A stretch of DNA of 64,000 nucleotides from Aureibaculum luteum (GCF_003449015.1 NZ_QRGD01000003.1:248001-312000); one strand, 5' to 3'. Shown: positions 10,532 through 19,054, numbered from the stretch's first letter. Numbers and translations: made by a program. The notes: generated by a model from the letters alone, not told the origin.

Positions 10532-10627
10532 CTGAAAGTTATGGTAATCTTTTGAAGACGATTTACGCAAGAAATAATAATTCAATCTTTTTTTGAGATT
10601 AAAGTTTTGTAACTTTAACTCTTTTTA

Positions 10628-10640
10628 GGTCAACTTGACC
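10628..10640. promoter_or_regulatory. Interrupted palindrome GGTCAA-C-TTGACC upstream of galK
   Basis: Two perfect 6-bp arms around one central base. Its right arm contains a TTG followed 17 bases later by TATACTTA, a poor match to TAnnTTTG. The palindrome could therefore overlap the -33 region of the galK promoter and act as an operator about 90 bp before the galK start. Confidence 0.4.
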
Positions 10641-10730
10641 AATGATCTTATGATTATACTTAAAAGAAAAATAACTTAGTCTTGACAAATATAGAACCAA
10701 ATAGTAAACACTTAAACTTCATTCAAGGAT

Positions 10731-11870
10731 ATGAAAGAAATAGAATTTAATGCAAGCAATTGGGATTTAATTATAGATTCTCCTGGAAGAATAAATATTA
10801 TTGGAGAACACACAGACTATAACCATGGTTTTGTTTTACCCACAGCTATTGATAAAAAAATTCAATTTAAATTTAATAAAAACGGAAGTTTAAACACGTG
10901 TAACATTCATAGTAACAACTTCAATACAGGTTTTAGTTTTGAGCTAGATGCGATAGCTAAAAGTGAAATGCAATGGGAAAATTATGTCTTGGGAGTTATT
11001 TACGAAATACAGCAACTTTCTGATCAATTACAAGGGTTCGACTGCGTATTAGATAGTGACATCCCTGTTGGTTCAGGAATAAGTTCATCAGCAGCTTTAG
11101 AATGTGGGTTGGCTTTTGGCTTGAATGAATTGTTTGATTTGAAGTTATCAAAACTAACCATTGTAGAATTGTCTCAACGTGCAGAGCATAATTATGTAGG
11201 AACCAAATGTGGTATAATGGATCAATTTGCATCTGTTATGAGCAAGAAAGACCATGTGATTCTTCTCGATTGCCAATCTTTAGATTTTGAATATGTCCCT
11301 ATTAAAATAGAACCCTTTAAAATCTTACTATTAAATACAAATGTGTCACATAATCTGGCTTCTGGAGAATATAATATTAGAAGAAGTCAATGTGAAGAAG
11401 GTGTGAAAATTATTAAGAAAAGATATCCAGATGTACATTCTTTACGTGATGTTTCTAGTACTATGCTAAACGAGTTTAAAAACGAACTTTCTAAGGTTAT
11501 TTTCAAAAGATGCACCTATGTTGTTGAAGAAAAAGAACGTGTATTAAACACTGTAGCAGCATTAAAAAAATCACTTTTGCACAAGGTAGGAGAAAATATG
11601 TATAAAACGCATGAAGGCTTACAGAATTTATATGAAGTGAGTTGTCCTGAATTAGATTTCCTAGTTGATTTTTCTAGAAATTATGACGAAGTTATTGGAG
11701 CTAGAATGATGGGTGGTGGTTTTGGTGGATGTACTATAAATATTATTCATCAAGATGCTGTAATCTCTTTTATCAAAGAAGCCTCTAAAGCCTATTTTGA
11801 CAAATACAAAATTAAACTCACGGCTTTTGAGGCCATGCCTAGTGAAGGAACTAGTATAAAGACTGCGTGA
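10731..11870 (+). CDS. galK: Galactokinase
   Basis: A 379-residue GHMP kinase phosphorylating galactose to galactose-1-phosphate, the first committed step of the Leloir pathway, in the cytoplasm. Family marks are the galactokinase signature PGRINIIGEHTDYNHG near the N-terminus, the GHMP ATP-binding motif PVGSGISSSAALE (about 115-127), and the C-terminal glycine-rich MMGGGFGGCT. Length matches the family. It is transcribed away from the GH3 operon and is not followed by galT, so the partner uridylyltransferase must lie elsewhere. The lipoprotein mutarotase at 3589-4749 is a plausible functional partner. Confidence 0.95.
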   Translation: MKEIEFNASNWDLIIDSPGRINIIGEHTDYNHGFVLPTAIDKKIQFKFNKNGSLNTCNIHSNNFNTGFSFELDAIAKSEMQWENYVLGVIYEIQQLSDQLQGFDCVLDSDIPVGSGISSSAALECGLAFGLNELFDLKLSKLTIVELSQRAEHNYVGTKCGIMDQFASVMSKKDHVILLDCQSLDFEYVPIKIEPFKILLLNTNVSHNLASGEYNIRRSQCEEGVKIIKKRYPDVHSLRDVSSTMLNEFKNELSKVIFKRCTYVVEEKERVLNTVAALKKSLLHKVGENMYKTHEGLQNLYEVSCPELDFLVDFSRNYDEVIGARMMGGGFGGCTINIIHQDAVISFIKEASKAYFDKYKIKLTAFEAMPSEGTSIKTA

Positions 11871-12197
11871 ACAAATATTTTATGACCTTAACCCAATCTC
11901 TTTATTGTGTCTAGTCCTGAAATATCACTACAAGTTAATACTATATTTAAGCTGATAATTAACACATCACATTGAAATGAAATAAATAGTACTCCATAAT
12001 TGAATTACTTTATAATAAAGAAAGCCATTTTTAAGGTTGAAAGTAATGGTGCTGTTGCTCATTAATTCATAACTTTGTTTTGTCTCTTCTGAAAATTACT
12101 ACAGTACAAATTGCGTTTTAAACCTATTTGTGATCTGAATAGATATAATATAGAGAGCGATAATAAAACATAAACAATTCTAATAAAAAAAAGTCAA
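11871..12197. other. 327-bp intergenic region between galK and the sulfatase
   Basis: Very AT-rich with no convincing frame, hairpin terminator or clear promoter box. It probably carries the sulfatase promoter, as the gene has its own long upstream gap. Confidence 0.5.
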
Positions 12198-13832
12198 ATG
12201 CTAAAAGCGATAAAGATATTATTTGTTTGTTTAATCATGATGACTTCTTGTAAAGAAGCGAATAAAACTCAAGCTGTAAATGAAACGAAAGGGCTTGATA
12301 GTATTCAACCAAATATCATCTACATAATGGCAGATGATTTAACTACTCAAGCCATAAGTGTTTACGGTGGAATTTATAAAGACATTGCTCCTACACCAAA
12401 TATAGATAGACTTGCCGACGAAGGTATGTTGTTTCAAGACGTATTATGCACTAATGCTATTTGCGGCCCATCACGTGCCTCAATTTTAACAGGTAATTAC
12501 AGCAATAAAAATGGCTATTATAAAAATGAAAGTGGTGGTAAATTTGATAAAAGTCAATGGACGTTTCCACAAGAATTTCAAAAAAACGGATATCAAACAA
12601 GCTTATTTGGCAAGTGGCATTTAGGAACTGAACCACAAGGGTTTGATGATTATAAATATCATAATTCAGCGGGTCAGCAAGGTAATTATTGGGATCCTAT
12701 TTATAATGAAAATGGTAAAGACATCAAAGAAAAAGGTTATGCAACCAACTTAAGCACTGACTTTGCCATAAACTGGCTCGAATCAGGGAGAAAAAAAGAA
12801 GCTCCTTTTATGATGCTCTTACAATATAAAGCACCACACCGATCTTGGCAACCAGAATCTAAATACGAACAGCTATGGGAAGATATTGAAATGCCTTACC
12901 CAGCTACCTTTGATGACGATTACAAAGGTCGTGAGAAAACCGCTGGTGATACTGAAATGACCATGGATTATTTCTCACGAAGAGATATGAAATACGTTGA
13001 ACCTAAAAATTTAAAAGGTAAAGAAAAACTTGCTTGGGCCTTTTATGGGGCAAAAAAAGAAGAAATAGTTCAACCGAAAGGAATGTCGGCACATGAAGGT
13101 AAAAAATGGCGTTACCAAACCTATATTAAAGATTATTTGGCCTGTGTAAAATCCGTTGATGATAATGTTGGACGAATATTAGACTATTTAGATGAAAATA
13201 ATTTAACAGAAAATACAATTATTGTTTTGACTTCAGATCAAGGTTTTTACCTAGGTGACCATGGCTTTTTTGACAAGCGTTTTATTTATGAAGAATCTTT
13301 GCGAATGCCATTTATAGTTAAATATCCTAAAAAAGTTAAATCAAAAACTATAAATGAAGATATTATAACAAATATTGATTTTGCTCCAACATTATTAGAT
13401 TTAGCAAATATTAATACCGAACAAAAAATGCAAGGTAAAAGTTTCAAATCTATTTTGATGGGTAATACACCGAAAGATTGGCAACAGGCTATGTATTATC
13501 ATTATTATGAATTTCCGTATTGGCATCATGTTCAACCACATTACGGAATAAGAACTCAAAAATATACTTTAGCACATTTTTATTACAATATAGATCTTTG
13601 GGAATTGTACGATTTAGAAAAAGATCCTCAACAAATGAATAACATTATAAATGACGAGGCCTACTCAAATACTATTTCCGATTTAAAAATACAACTAACA
13701 GGTTTAATGAAAAAGTATGAAAACAATAAGTCATTGGACGAATTTAGAGTAATAACTGATAAAGATTTTGGTTCAATCGTTGATCAAAAAGATAATGAAA
13801 TGTCAGTAAAAGATATTTTAAATAAAGAATAA
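12198..13832 (+). CDS. Type I (formylglycine) sulfatase, lipoprotein
   Basis: A 544-residue arylsulfatase-fold enzyme removing sulfate esters from a glycan or related substrate. The signal ends in lipobox MTSC (Cys18), so it should be lipid-anchored in the cell envelope. Metal ligands Asp46-Asp47 lie in IMADD. The catalytic residue is Cys89 in CGPSRASILTG, which needs conversion to formylglycine by a sulfatase-maturing enzyme. Further marks are FGKWHLG and TSDQGFYLGDHGFFDKR. The end LYDLEKDPQQMNN is typical of the C-terminal domain. No maturase is in the window. With the GH3 enzyme and HTCS nearby it points to sulfated, probably algal, polysaccharides; the exact substrate is unknown. Confidence 0.94.
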   Translation: MLKAIKILFVCLIMMTSCKEANKTQAVNETKGLDSIQPNIIYIMADDLTTQAISVYGGIYKDIAPTPNIDRLADEGMLFQDVLCTNAICGPSRASILTGNYSNKNGYYKNESGGKFDKSQWTFPQEFQKNGYQTSLFGKWHLGTEPQGFDDYKYHNSAGQQGNYWDPIYNENGKDIKEKGYATNLSTDFAINWLESGRKKEAPFMMLLQYKAPHRSWQPESKYEQLWEDIEMPYPATFDDDYKGREKTAGDTEMTMDYFSRRDMKYVEPKNLKGKEKLAWAFYGAKKEEIVQPKGMSAHEGKKWRYQTYIKDYLACVKSVDDNVGRILDYLDENNLTENTIIVLTSDQGFYLGDHGFFDKRFIYEESLRMPFIVKYPKKVKSKTINEDIITNIDFAPTLLDLANINTEQKMQGKSFKSILMGNTPKDWQQAMYYHYYEFPYWHHVQPHYGIRTQKYTLAHFYYNIDLWELYDLEKDPQQMNNIINDEAYSNTISDLKIQLTGLMKKYENNKSLDEFRVITDKDFGSIVDQKDNEMSVKDILNKE

Positions 13833-14013
13833 AAGACCATTCTTAAAATCACAAGTGAGTTACCTTATAAAATATATGGAGTCTTTTCAATGAAATATAA
13901 ACTCTAAAGGGCTGGCTTAGGCAGTCCTAACAGAAACCCTCCTACCCATGAATTGAACAATAACACAATGACAAAACGCAAAATGCAGAGTTTATGCTTT
14001 ATTATACAGGATT

Positions 14014-14038
14014 ACCTTCGACAGGATTACATTTCCTG
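14014..14038 (-). repeat. Degenerate copy of tRNA-Arg 3' end (copy B)
   Basis: On the plus strand accttcgacaggatt resembles the tRNA segment acctcgacaggatt with one inserted T. Next comes a 5-bp stem with a 7-base loop (CAGGA, seven bases, TCCTG), which is exactly T-arm geometry, but the loop lacks the conserved T-loop sequence. It is read as a decayed tRNA piece or mobile remnant. Confidence 0.45.
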
Positions 14039-14067
14039 AATAAACTCTCTTCTGTAAATATAAAACT

Positions 14068-14084
14068 GTAACGCAAAGCGTTAC
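14068..14084. other. Perfect stem-loop GTAACGC-AAA-GCGTTAC
   Basis: A 7-bp stem with a 3-base loop, followed on the plus strand by a T-rich tract. It could terminate transcription coming from the sulfatase gene about 240 bp upstream, or be one unit of the hairpin series. Confidence 0.45.
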
Positions 14085-14140
14085 CGCTTTTATTATTTTT
14101 TCTTGATTCTGAAGTTACAGTTCAATCATTCAAAAATAAG

Positions 14141-14170
14141 AAAACCTGCAATTTATCAATTACAGGTTTT
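14141..14170 (-). terminator. Hairpin behind partial tRNA copy A
   Basis: Stem AAAACCTG/CAGGTTTT with further inner pairing. On the minus strand it lies about 10 bp after copy A of the tRNA 3' end and is followed by a T-rich tract, the same arrangement as the real tRNA and its terminator. Confidence 0.5.
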
Positions 14171-14179
14171 ATGCTTAAA

Positions 14180-14210
14180 GTGACCTCGACAGGATTGGCT
14201 TCGCCATCCT
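14180..14210 (-). repeat. Partial copy of tRNA-Arg 3' end (copy A)
   Basis: The 17 bases gtgacctcgacaggatt (14180-14196) are identical to 14353-14369, the 3' end of the tRNA. The T-arm is replaced by a stronger hairpin (AGGAT, bulged T, GGC-TTC-GCC, ATCCT). No anticodon arm follows, so this is not a working tRNA gene. Confidence 0.6.
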
Positions 14211-14239
14211 GAAAAACTCACATTTTACAATACAAAGTC

Positions 14240-14263
14240 CAATCGCATAGGCGATTGTTTTTT
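14240..14263 (+). terminator. Hairpin with T-run, CAATCGC-ATAG-GCGATTG
   Basis: A perfect 7-bp stem with a 4-base loop followed directly by TTTTTT on the plus strand, the form of an intrinsic terminator. The only plus-strand gene upstream is the sulfatase, 400 bp away, so it may instead belong to the repeated hairpin series. Confidence 0.5.
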
Positions 14264-14317
14264 ATTTTTATTGCATCTACAAAAGCTCTGGCTTTTGACA
14301 TTCTATAAAAATAAAAA

Positions 14318-14339
14318 TCCATTCCAAAAAAGGAATGGA
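14318..14339 (-). terminator. Terminator of tRNA-Arg
   Basis: TCCATTCC-AAAAAA-GGAATGGA, an 8-bp perfect stem starting 15 bp after the tRNA 3' end on the minus strand and followed there by a T-rich tract. Position and form fit an intrinsic terminator for the tRNA. Confidence 0.7.
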
Positions 14340-14353
14340 CTTTGTGCTCTTTG

Positions 14354-14427
14354 TGACCTCGACAGGATTCAAACCTGTAACCCTCAGAGCCGAAATCTGA
14401 TATTCTATTCAGTTGAACTACGAGGCC
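14354..14427 (-). tRNA. tRNA-Arg, anticodon TCG
   Basis: A complete 74-base cloverleaf on the minus strand: acceptor GGCCTCG pairing with CGAGGTC (one G-T), D-arm GTTC/GAAT, anticodon stem TCAGA/TCTGA around loop TTTCGGC giving anticodon TCG, five-base variable loop, and T-arm ACAGG-TTTGAAT-CCTGT, with discriminator A. CCA is not encoded. The anticodon reads CGA and CGG arginine codons. It lies between yqeY and the sulfatase with its own terminator; partial copies of its 3' end lie further downstream. Confidence 0.92.
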
Positions 14428-14449
14428 GTTATTATTGTACTATTCTATT

Positions 14450-14899
14450 TTAACTTAATAAACTCTTGACAACATTAGAAATTGCTTTACCATCTGCTTT
14501 ACCTGCTAACTCTTTTGAAACCATACCCATTACCTTACCCATATCTTTCATTGAAGTAGCTCCTGTTTTTTCAACAATACCAGCAACAACTTTCTGAAGC
14601 TCTTCTTCGCTCATTTGTTCTGGTAAAAATTGCTCAATTACAGCAACTTGTGCCAATTCTGGGTCTGCTAAATCTGCTCTTCCTTGTTCTTGATAAAGTG
14701 TGGCACTATCTTTTCGTTGCTTTACTAATTTTTGCACTAGTTTTAACTCTTCATCTTCAGTCAACTCTTGCTTAGCTCCTGATTCTGTTTGAGCTATTAA
14801 TATCGCTGATTTTATAGCTCTTAAAGATTCTAAGGCAACAGTATCTTTTGCCTTCATAGCCTCTTTAAGCTTTCCCATTACTTTATCTTGTAAACTCAT
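14450..14899 (-). CDS. GatB/YqeY domain protein
   Basis: A 149-residue protein of the YqeY family, related to the tail domain of the GatB subunit of Glu/Asp-tRNA amidotransferase. It starts MSLQDKVMGKLKEAMKAKD and contains RKDSATLYQEQGRADLA, EQFLPEQMSEEEL and the ending SMKDMGKVMGMVSKELAGKADG, all typical. The whole length is covered. Its exact role is not settled; binding to tRNA or assisting amidation is proposed for the domain. It follows ftsZ in the same direction but behind a strong terminator, so it probably has its own promoter. Confidence 0.9.
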   Translation of the reverse strand: MSLQDKVMGKLKEAMKAKDTVALESLRAIKSAILIAQTESGAKQELTEDEELKLVQKLVKQRKDSATLYQEQGRADLADPELAQVAVIEQFLPEQMSEEELQKVVAGIVEKTGATSMKDMGKVMGMVSKELAGKADGKAISNVVKSLLS

Positions 14900-15009
14900 T
14901 TTTTTTAATTTATAACTGCAAAGATAGAAAACGGGGATTAATATTACATCGAATTAAAACATTAATTTACGCCTAACACAGAAAGATTTAACCAAATGAC
15001 GGAAATAAA

Positions 15010-15046
15010 AAAACCCAAAACGATGATAAACATCATTTTGGGTTTT
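15010..15046 (-). terminator. Terminator of the dcw cluster after ftsZ
   Basis: Stem AAAACCCAAAA/TTTTGGGTTTT plus inner GATG/CATC around a 5-base loop, followed on the minus strand by a T-run. It starts 22 bp past the ftsZ stop codon and closes the long division and cell-wall operon. Confidence 0.88.
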
Positions 15047-15067
15047 ACAAACAAAACTAAATACTAA

Positions 15068-16942
15068 TCAATCCACATTATCATGCAAATATGAATTATT
15101 AGAACGTAACTGAATATCATCATTCTCATCTGAACTTAATGATATTCTAGATTTACTTTCTGTAGGCTCTGATGATGGTTCAACATCATCTAAATCTACA
15201 CCCATCCTCTTATAAGCTGGTTTACTTTGATATTCATCATTATTACTCGGTCTATTGGTAAACCTGTAATTAAAATTTTTCATTTTTCTTCTTCTATCAT
15301 CTGCTCTCTTCTGCAATTCTTCAATTGTAAGACTTAAAGGTGATTCTTCTTCATCTGAGCTCAATATCTTTTTTTCAACTTCTTTCTTCTTTTCAACTCT
15401 AATATTAAAAGCTAATTCTTGATCTTTAATTTCTTCAGCTATTGGTTTACTATTTTGTTTAACTTCATCTTCCATAAAGTGTTCCAATCCATGCTTTATT
15501 TTACCATCAAAAGTTATGGTTGGCTCAATAAACTCAGGATCTATAACTTCTATATCTCTAATACTTGAAGAAGACAATGCATGTTTTACAACTTCTTCAG
15601 TTTCTAACGTCTCCACTTTCCTTTTTGGAGTCAATGGCAAATCAAAAGAAAGCATCCCTTGTGTTTCTTGAACTACTTCTTTAACTTCTTCCATTGAAGT
15701 AACCTGATTTATTACAAAATCATCTAGCGTATCATCACCATTAACCTCTTCATAAACAACATCTATTTCATTAATAGTACGTGGGTTTTGAGTTAGATTT
15801 GTAATTTTTGGCTTAACCTCAACTTCTTCTTGTTCTATCTCTAATGTATGCTTTACAATAGGCTCTGTTGGATTCAGTTTCGCAATAGGCTCATTAATAC
15901 CCTTAGAAGGCTCTAAATCATGAACAATTTTTGGAGCCTCAGTATGCGAAATCTCCATCTGTTGCTCCTTATTAAAACCCGTAGCTATAATTGTTACAGC
16001 TATTGACTCTCCTAATTCAATATCTTCACCAACACCCATTATAATATCAACATTACTCTTAGCTTCACTCTGAATATAATCGTTGATCTCTCCAATTTCA
16101 TCAATTGTAATTTCTGTAGTTCCAGATACAATTAACAATAATACGTTTTTAGCTCCTGTAATTTTATTATCATTTAATAGTGGAGAATCTAATGCTTTTG
16201 TAATAGCCTCTTGAGCTCTATTTTGACCTGTTGCTATAGCAGAACCCATAATAGCAGTACCGCTATTAGAAAGCACTGTTTTAGCATCTTTTAAATCTAT
16301 ATTTTGTGTGTAATGATGAGTAATTACCTCTGCAATACCCATGGCTGCAGTTGACAATACTTCATCTGCCTTAGAGAACCCCGCTTTAAAGCCTAAATTA
16401 CCATATACTTCTCTTAATTTATTGTTATTAATAACAACCAATGAATCAATATGTTTGCTCAATTTTTCAATCCCTCTTTGAGCCTGTTCATTTCGCATTT
16501 TTCCTTCAAAAGAAAAAGGTATTGTTACTATCCCAACAGTAAGTAAATCCATTTCTTTTGCAACCTTAGCAATAATAGGTGCTGCTCCAGTACCAGTTCC
16601 CCCACCCATACCAACAGTTATAAAAACCATTTTTGCACGAGTACTAAGCATTGCCTTAATCTCTTCTATACTTTCAATAGCTGCTTCTTCACCAACTTCT
16701 GGATTAGCCCCAGCTCCTAAACCTTCCGTTAAAGAAACACCTAATTGTATTTTATTTGTAACCGGACTGTTATGCAACGCTTGTTCATCTGTGTTACAAA
16801 CCACAAAATCGATACCTGCAACGCCTTTTTTAAACATGTGATTAACGGCATTACTACCACCACCACCAACACCAATTACCTTAATTACACTAGATTGATT
16901 TTTGGGTAAATCAAAAGCAAGATTTTCAAATTCAGTACTCAT
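15068..16942 (-). CDS. ftsZ: Cell division protein FtsZ with long C-terminal extension
   Basis: The tubulin-like GTPase that forms the division ring. The tubulin signature GGGTGTG is at 113-119 and the catalytic T7 loop NIDLKD at 214-219. GVGGGGSNAVNHM near residue 25 is the first nucleotide loop. The GTPase core ends near residue 330. The remaining about 290 residues are acidic, rich in Glu, Val and Lys, and probably disordered, so the protein (624 residues) is far longer than the roughly 380 of E. coli FtsZ; long tails are common in flavobacteria. It is the last gene of the dcw cluster, 70 bp after ftsA, with a terminator behind it. Confidence 0.98.
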   Translation of the reverse strand: MSTEFENLAFDLPKNQSSVIKVIGVGGGGSNAVNHMFKKGVAGIDFVVCNTDEQALHNSPVTNKIQLGVSLTEGLGAGANPEVGEEAAIESIEEIKAMLSTRAKMVFITVGMGGGTGTGAAPIIAKVAKEMDLLTVGIVTIPFSFEGKMRNEQAQRGIEKLSKHIDSLVVINNNKLREVYGNLGFKAGFSKADEVLSTAAMGIAEVITHHYTQNIDLKDAKTVLSNSGTAIMGSAIATGQNRAQEAITKALDSPLLNDNKITGAKNVLLLIVSGTTEITIDEIGEINDYIQSEAKSNVDIIMGVGEDIELGESIAVTIIATGFNKEQQMEISHTEAPKIVHDLEPSKGINEPIAKLNPTEPIVKHTLEIEQEEVEVKPKITNLTQNPRTINEIDVVYEEVNGDDTLDDFVINQVTSMEEVKEVVQETQGMLSFDLPLTPKRKVETLETEEVVKHALSSSSIRDIEVIDPEFIEPTITFDGKIKHGLEHFMEDEVKQNSKPIAEEIKDQELAFNIRVEKKKEVEKKILSSDEEESPLSLTIEELQKRADDRRRKMKNFNYRFTNRPSNNDEYQSKPAYKRMGVDLDDVEPSSEPTESKSRISLSSDENDDIQLRSNNSYLHDNVD

Positions 16943-17012
16943 AGTTTTATTTTTTTGGGGATATTATAATTCTTCTTATTTTATTAAAATGTAAAAAAAC
17001 ATTTTATCAGCT

Positions 17013-18323
17013 CTATTCTGCGTTGTCTAAAAACTCTCTAAACTTGTCAGCCCACTTTTCAAAAATTGATTTGCGGTCAACTTTTTCAACAGGAATTGAT
17101 TTTTTACTATTCGCTTGCGGCTCTACAACTTCTTTATGCTTTGTTTTACTGATTTCACTCTTTTTAGCTTCTAAGCCTTTCATCAATAAACCAACTGCCG
17201 TTGCAAAAGCAGGGCTTGACAAATCAACTTCGGTACTTCCCGCTAAATGCTCATTAGGATATCCAATTCTTGTATCCATTCCAGTAATATATTCTACTAA
17301 TTGCTTTATATGTTTTAATTCAGCCCCACCACCTGTTAAAACAATACCAGCAATCAATTTCTTTTTGGTCTCTTCATGACCATAATTTTTCACTTCTAAA
17401 TAAACCTGTTCAATAATTTCTACCACGCGAGCATGGATAATTTTCGACAAGTTTTTTAATGTTATTTCTTTTGGCTCCCTTCCTCGTAATCCAGGAATCG
17501 AAACAATTTCATTTTCTTTATTTTCACCTGGCCATGCCGATCCAAACTTCGTTTTTAACAATTCAGCTTGTTTCTCTATAATTGAACACCCTTCTTTTAT
17601 GTCTTCGGTAATAACACCACCACCAAAAGGAATTACAGCCGTATGTCGAATAATTCCATCTTTAAAAATTGCTAAATCTGTAGTACCACCACCTATATCA
17701 ATTAGTGCTACTCCTGCTTCTTTTTCTTCTTGACTCAACACCGCTTCTGACGATGCCAACGGTTCTAATGTAATATTAGAAAGCTCTAAACCTGCACTTT
17801 TAATACATCTACCAACATTTCTAATCGATGAAACTTGGCCAACAACTACATGAAAATTTGCTTCTAATCTAGCTCCATACATACCAATTGGAGCCTTTAT
17901 TTCAGCTTGACCGTCCACTTTATAATCTTGTGGCAATACATGAATAATTTCTTCACCAGGAAGCATTACCAATTTATGTACTTGATTGATTAATTTTTCA
18001 ATATCAGACTCGTCAATAACCTCTTCTGAATTTGATCTTGTTATATAATCACTATGATGTAAACTACGAATATGTTGACCTGCAATACCTACAACAACAT
18101 CTTTTATTTTATGATTTGAAACACTCTCAGCTTCCTCAACTGCTTGTTGAATAGACTGAATGGTTTGTGTAATATTATTAACTACACCACGATGAACGCC
18201 CATACTTTTGGCCTTCCCCATACCAAGTATTTCTAGCTTTCCATATTCATTCGTCTTTCCTATTATGGCAACAATTTTTGTTGTTCCAATATCTAGTCCT
18301 ACGGCTATATTATCTTCTTCCAT
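17013..18323 (-). CDS. ftsA: Cell division protein FtsA
   Basis: A 436-residue actin-like ATPase that ties FtsZ filaments to the membrane. The phosphate-1 motif VGLDIGTTK (about 8-16) and phosphate-2 motif LIDIGGGTTDL (about 203-213) are present, with VLTGGGAELK later. The C-terminus EKWADKFREFLDN can form the amphipathic membrane-targeting helix typical of FtsA, after a linker rich in Lys and Ser. It sits 3 bp after ftsQ and 70 bp before ftsZ, the conserved ftsQAZ order. Confidence 0.97.
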   Translation of the reverse strand: MEEDNIAVGLDIGTTKIVAIIGKTNEYGKLEILGMGKAKSMGVHRGVVNNITQTIQSIQQAVEEAESVSNHKIKDVVVGIAGQHIRSLHHSDYITRSNSEEVIDESDIEKLINQVHKLVMLPGEEIIHVLPQDYKVDGQAEIKAPIGMYGARLEANFHVVVGQVSSIRNVGRCIKSAGLELSNITLEPLASSEAVLSQEEKEAGVALIDIGGGTTDLAIFKDGIIRHTAVIPFGGGVITEDIKEGCSIIEKQAELLKTKFGSAWPGENKENEIVSIPGLRGREPKEITLKNLSKIIHARVVEIIEQVYLEVKNYGHEETKKKLIAGIVLTGGGAELKHIKQLVEYITGMDTRIGYPNEHLAGSTEVDLSSPAFATAVGLLMKGLEAKKSEISKTKHKEVVEPQANSKKSIPVEKVDRKSIFEKWADKFREFLDNAE

Positions 18324-18326
18324 AAT

Positions 18327-19049
18327 TTATTTTTTTGTACACACAACTTGATTAATATACTCAAGATTAATAGTTTTATAGTTTTCTAAGGTTTTATCTT
18401 TAATCACCTTTTGATAGAATACTTTTAATTTTTTTATTTTCTCCTCCAGTTGGTTCAATGTTCCCAATTCTACTTGTTGATTTCCAACTCTCGTTTTTAA
18501 TACAAATTCTTTTTTAGGCTGCTGAACGATACCCACAACTTGCTTTCTAAGAAAGTCATCATTATCAACAATGGTAGCCAACTCAAAAAGTTCATCAGAA
18601 ATCTGACCATCTTTAACACCTTCTATAATTGGAACCCTGGCAGAATAACTTTTAGACAATGGCATTTTTTTGCCATTACTATCCATATAGTAAGCGAATC
18701 CATTCTCATTTATTCTTGCAATCGGTGTTTTTTGCTTAATGGTAGCTCCTAATTCACCATCTATGTTAATAAAAACTTCCGCATTTTCAACCATTTCATT
18801 AGAAAGCAGCGTCTCTTCCAATTTGTTCAAAAATAATTCTTCTTTTGGCTGACTTTGTAGTCTTCCGTAATTTTGTATTAACAATTTATTAACCGTTTCG
18901 TATGTAATGAATAAATTATCTCCATTTTCAAAAGTAACATTCACCTTTTCTACTCGTTTTGCTTTATTTCTTGATGCTGAAAACCCATATAGAAACATCA
19001 CAAAAACCAGCAATAGCAGACCTTTCAGAAATGGTATGTATTTTTTCAT
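18327..19049 (-). CDS. ftsQ: Cell division protein FtsQ
   Basis: A bitopic inner-membrane protein with a short cytoplasmic N-terminus, one membrane segment at about residues 8-22, and a periplasmic domain (POTRA then beta) with TVNKLLI and a final VCTKK. FtsQ links early and late divisome parts. The ATG at 19049 (MKKYIPFLKG) is preferred to an in-frame TTG at 19058, giving 240 residues and a 5-bp gap after the murC stop. Sequence conservation in this family is low, so the call leans on size, topology and the murC-ftsQ-ftsA order. Confidence 0.9.
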   Translation of the reverse strand: MKKYIPFLKGLLLLVFVMFLYGFSASRNKAKRVEKVNVTFENGDNLFITYETVNKLLIQNYGRLQSQPKEELFLNKLEETLLSNEMVENAEVFINIDGELGATIKQKTPIARINENGFAYYMDSNGKKMPLSKSYSARVPIIEGVKDGQISDELFELATIVDNDDFLRKQVVGIVQQPKKEFVLKTRVGNQQVELGTLNQLEEKIKKLKVFYQKVIKDKTLENYKTINLEYINQVVCTKK

Positions 19050-19054
19050 TGTTC

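Larger units (their letters stand above)
10179..10730. other. 552-bp divergent intergenic region between GH3 and galK
   Basis: No coding frame is convincing here. The stretch must hold promoters for both the GH3 operon (minus) and galK (plus). A TAAATTTG element on the minus strand at 10276-10269 matches the Bacteroidetes -7 consensus TAnnTTTG, but no well-spaced -33 TTG was found. Two perfect palindromes, described separately at 10520-10531 and 10628-10640, are candidate operators. The rest is AT-rich sequence without visible structure. Confidence 0.6.
13833..14353. other. Gene-free stretch with a series of hairpins and partial tRNA copies
   Basis: Between the sulfatase and tRNA-Arg lie at least five stem-loops (14068-14084, 14141-14170, 14240-14257, 14281-14296, 14318-14339) and two partial copies of the tRNA 3' end (about 14014-14038 and 14180-14210). 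A short frame across 14271-14453 is a false reading through the tRNA. No protein gene is supported. Confidence 0.65.

Noticed and set aside
14271-14453. Plus-strand 60-codon frame ending in SVELRG-like text
   Set aside because: It reads through the tRNA-Arg on the opposite strand; this is a well-known false protein from translated tRNA sequence.
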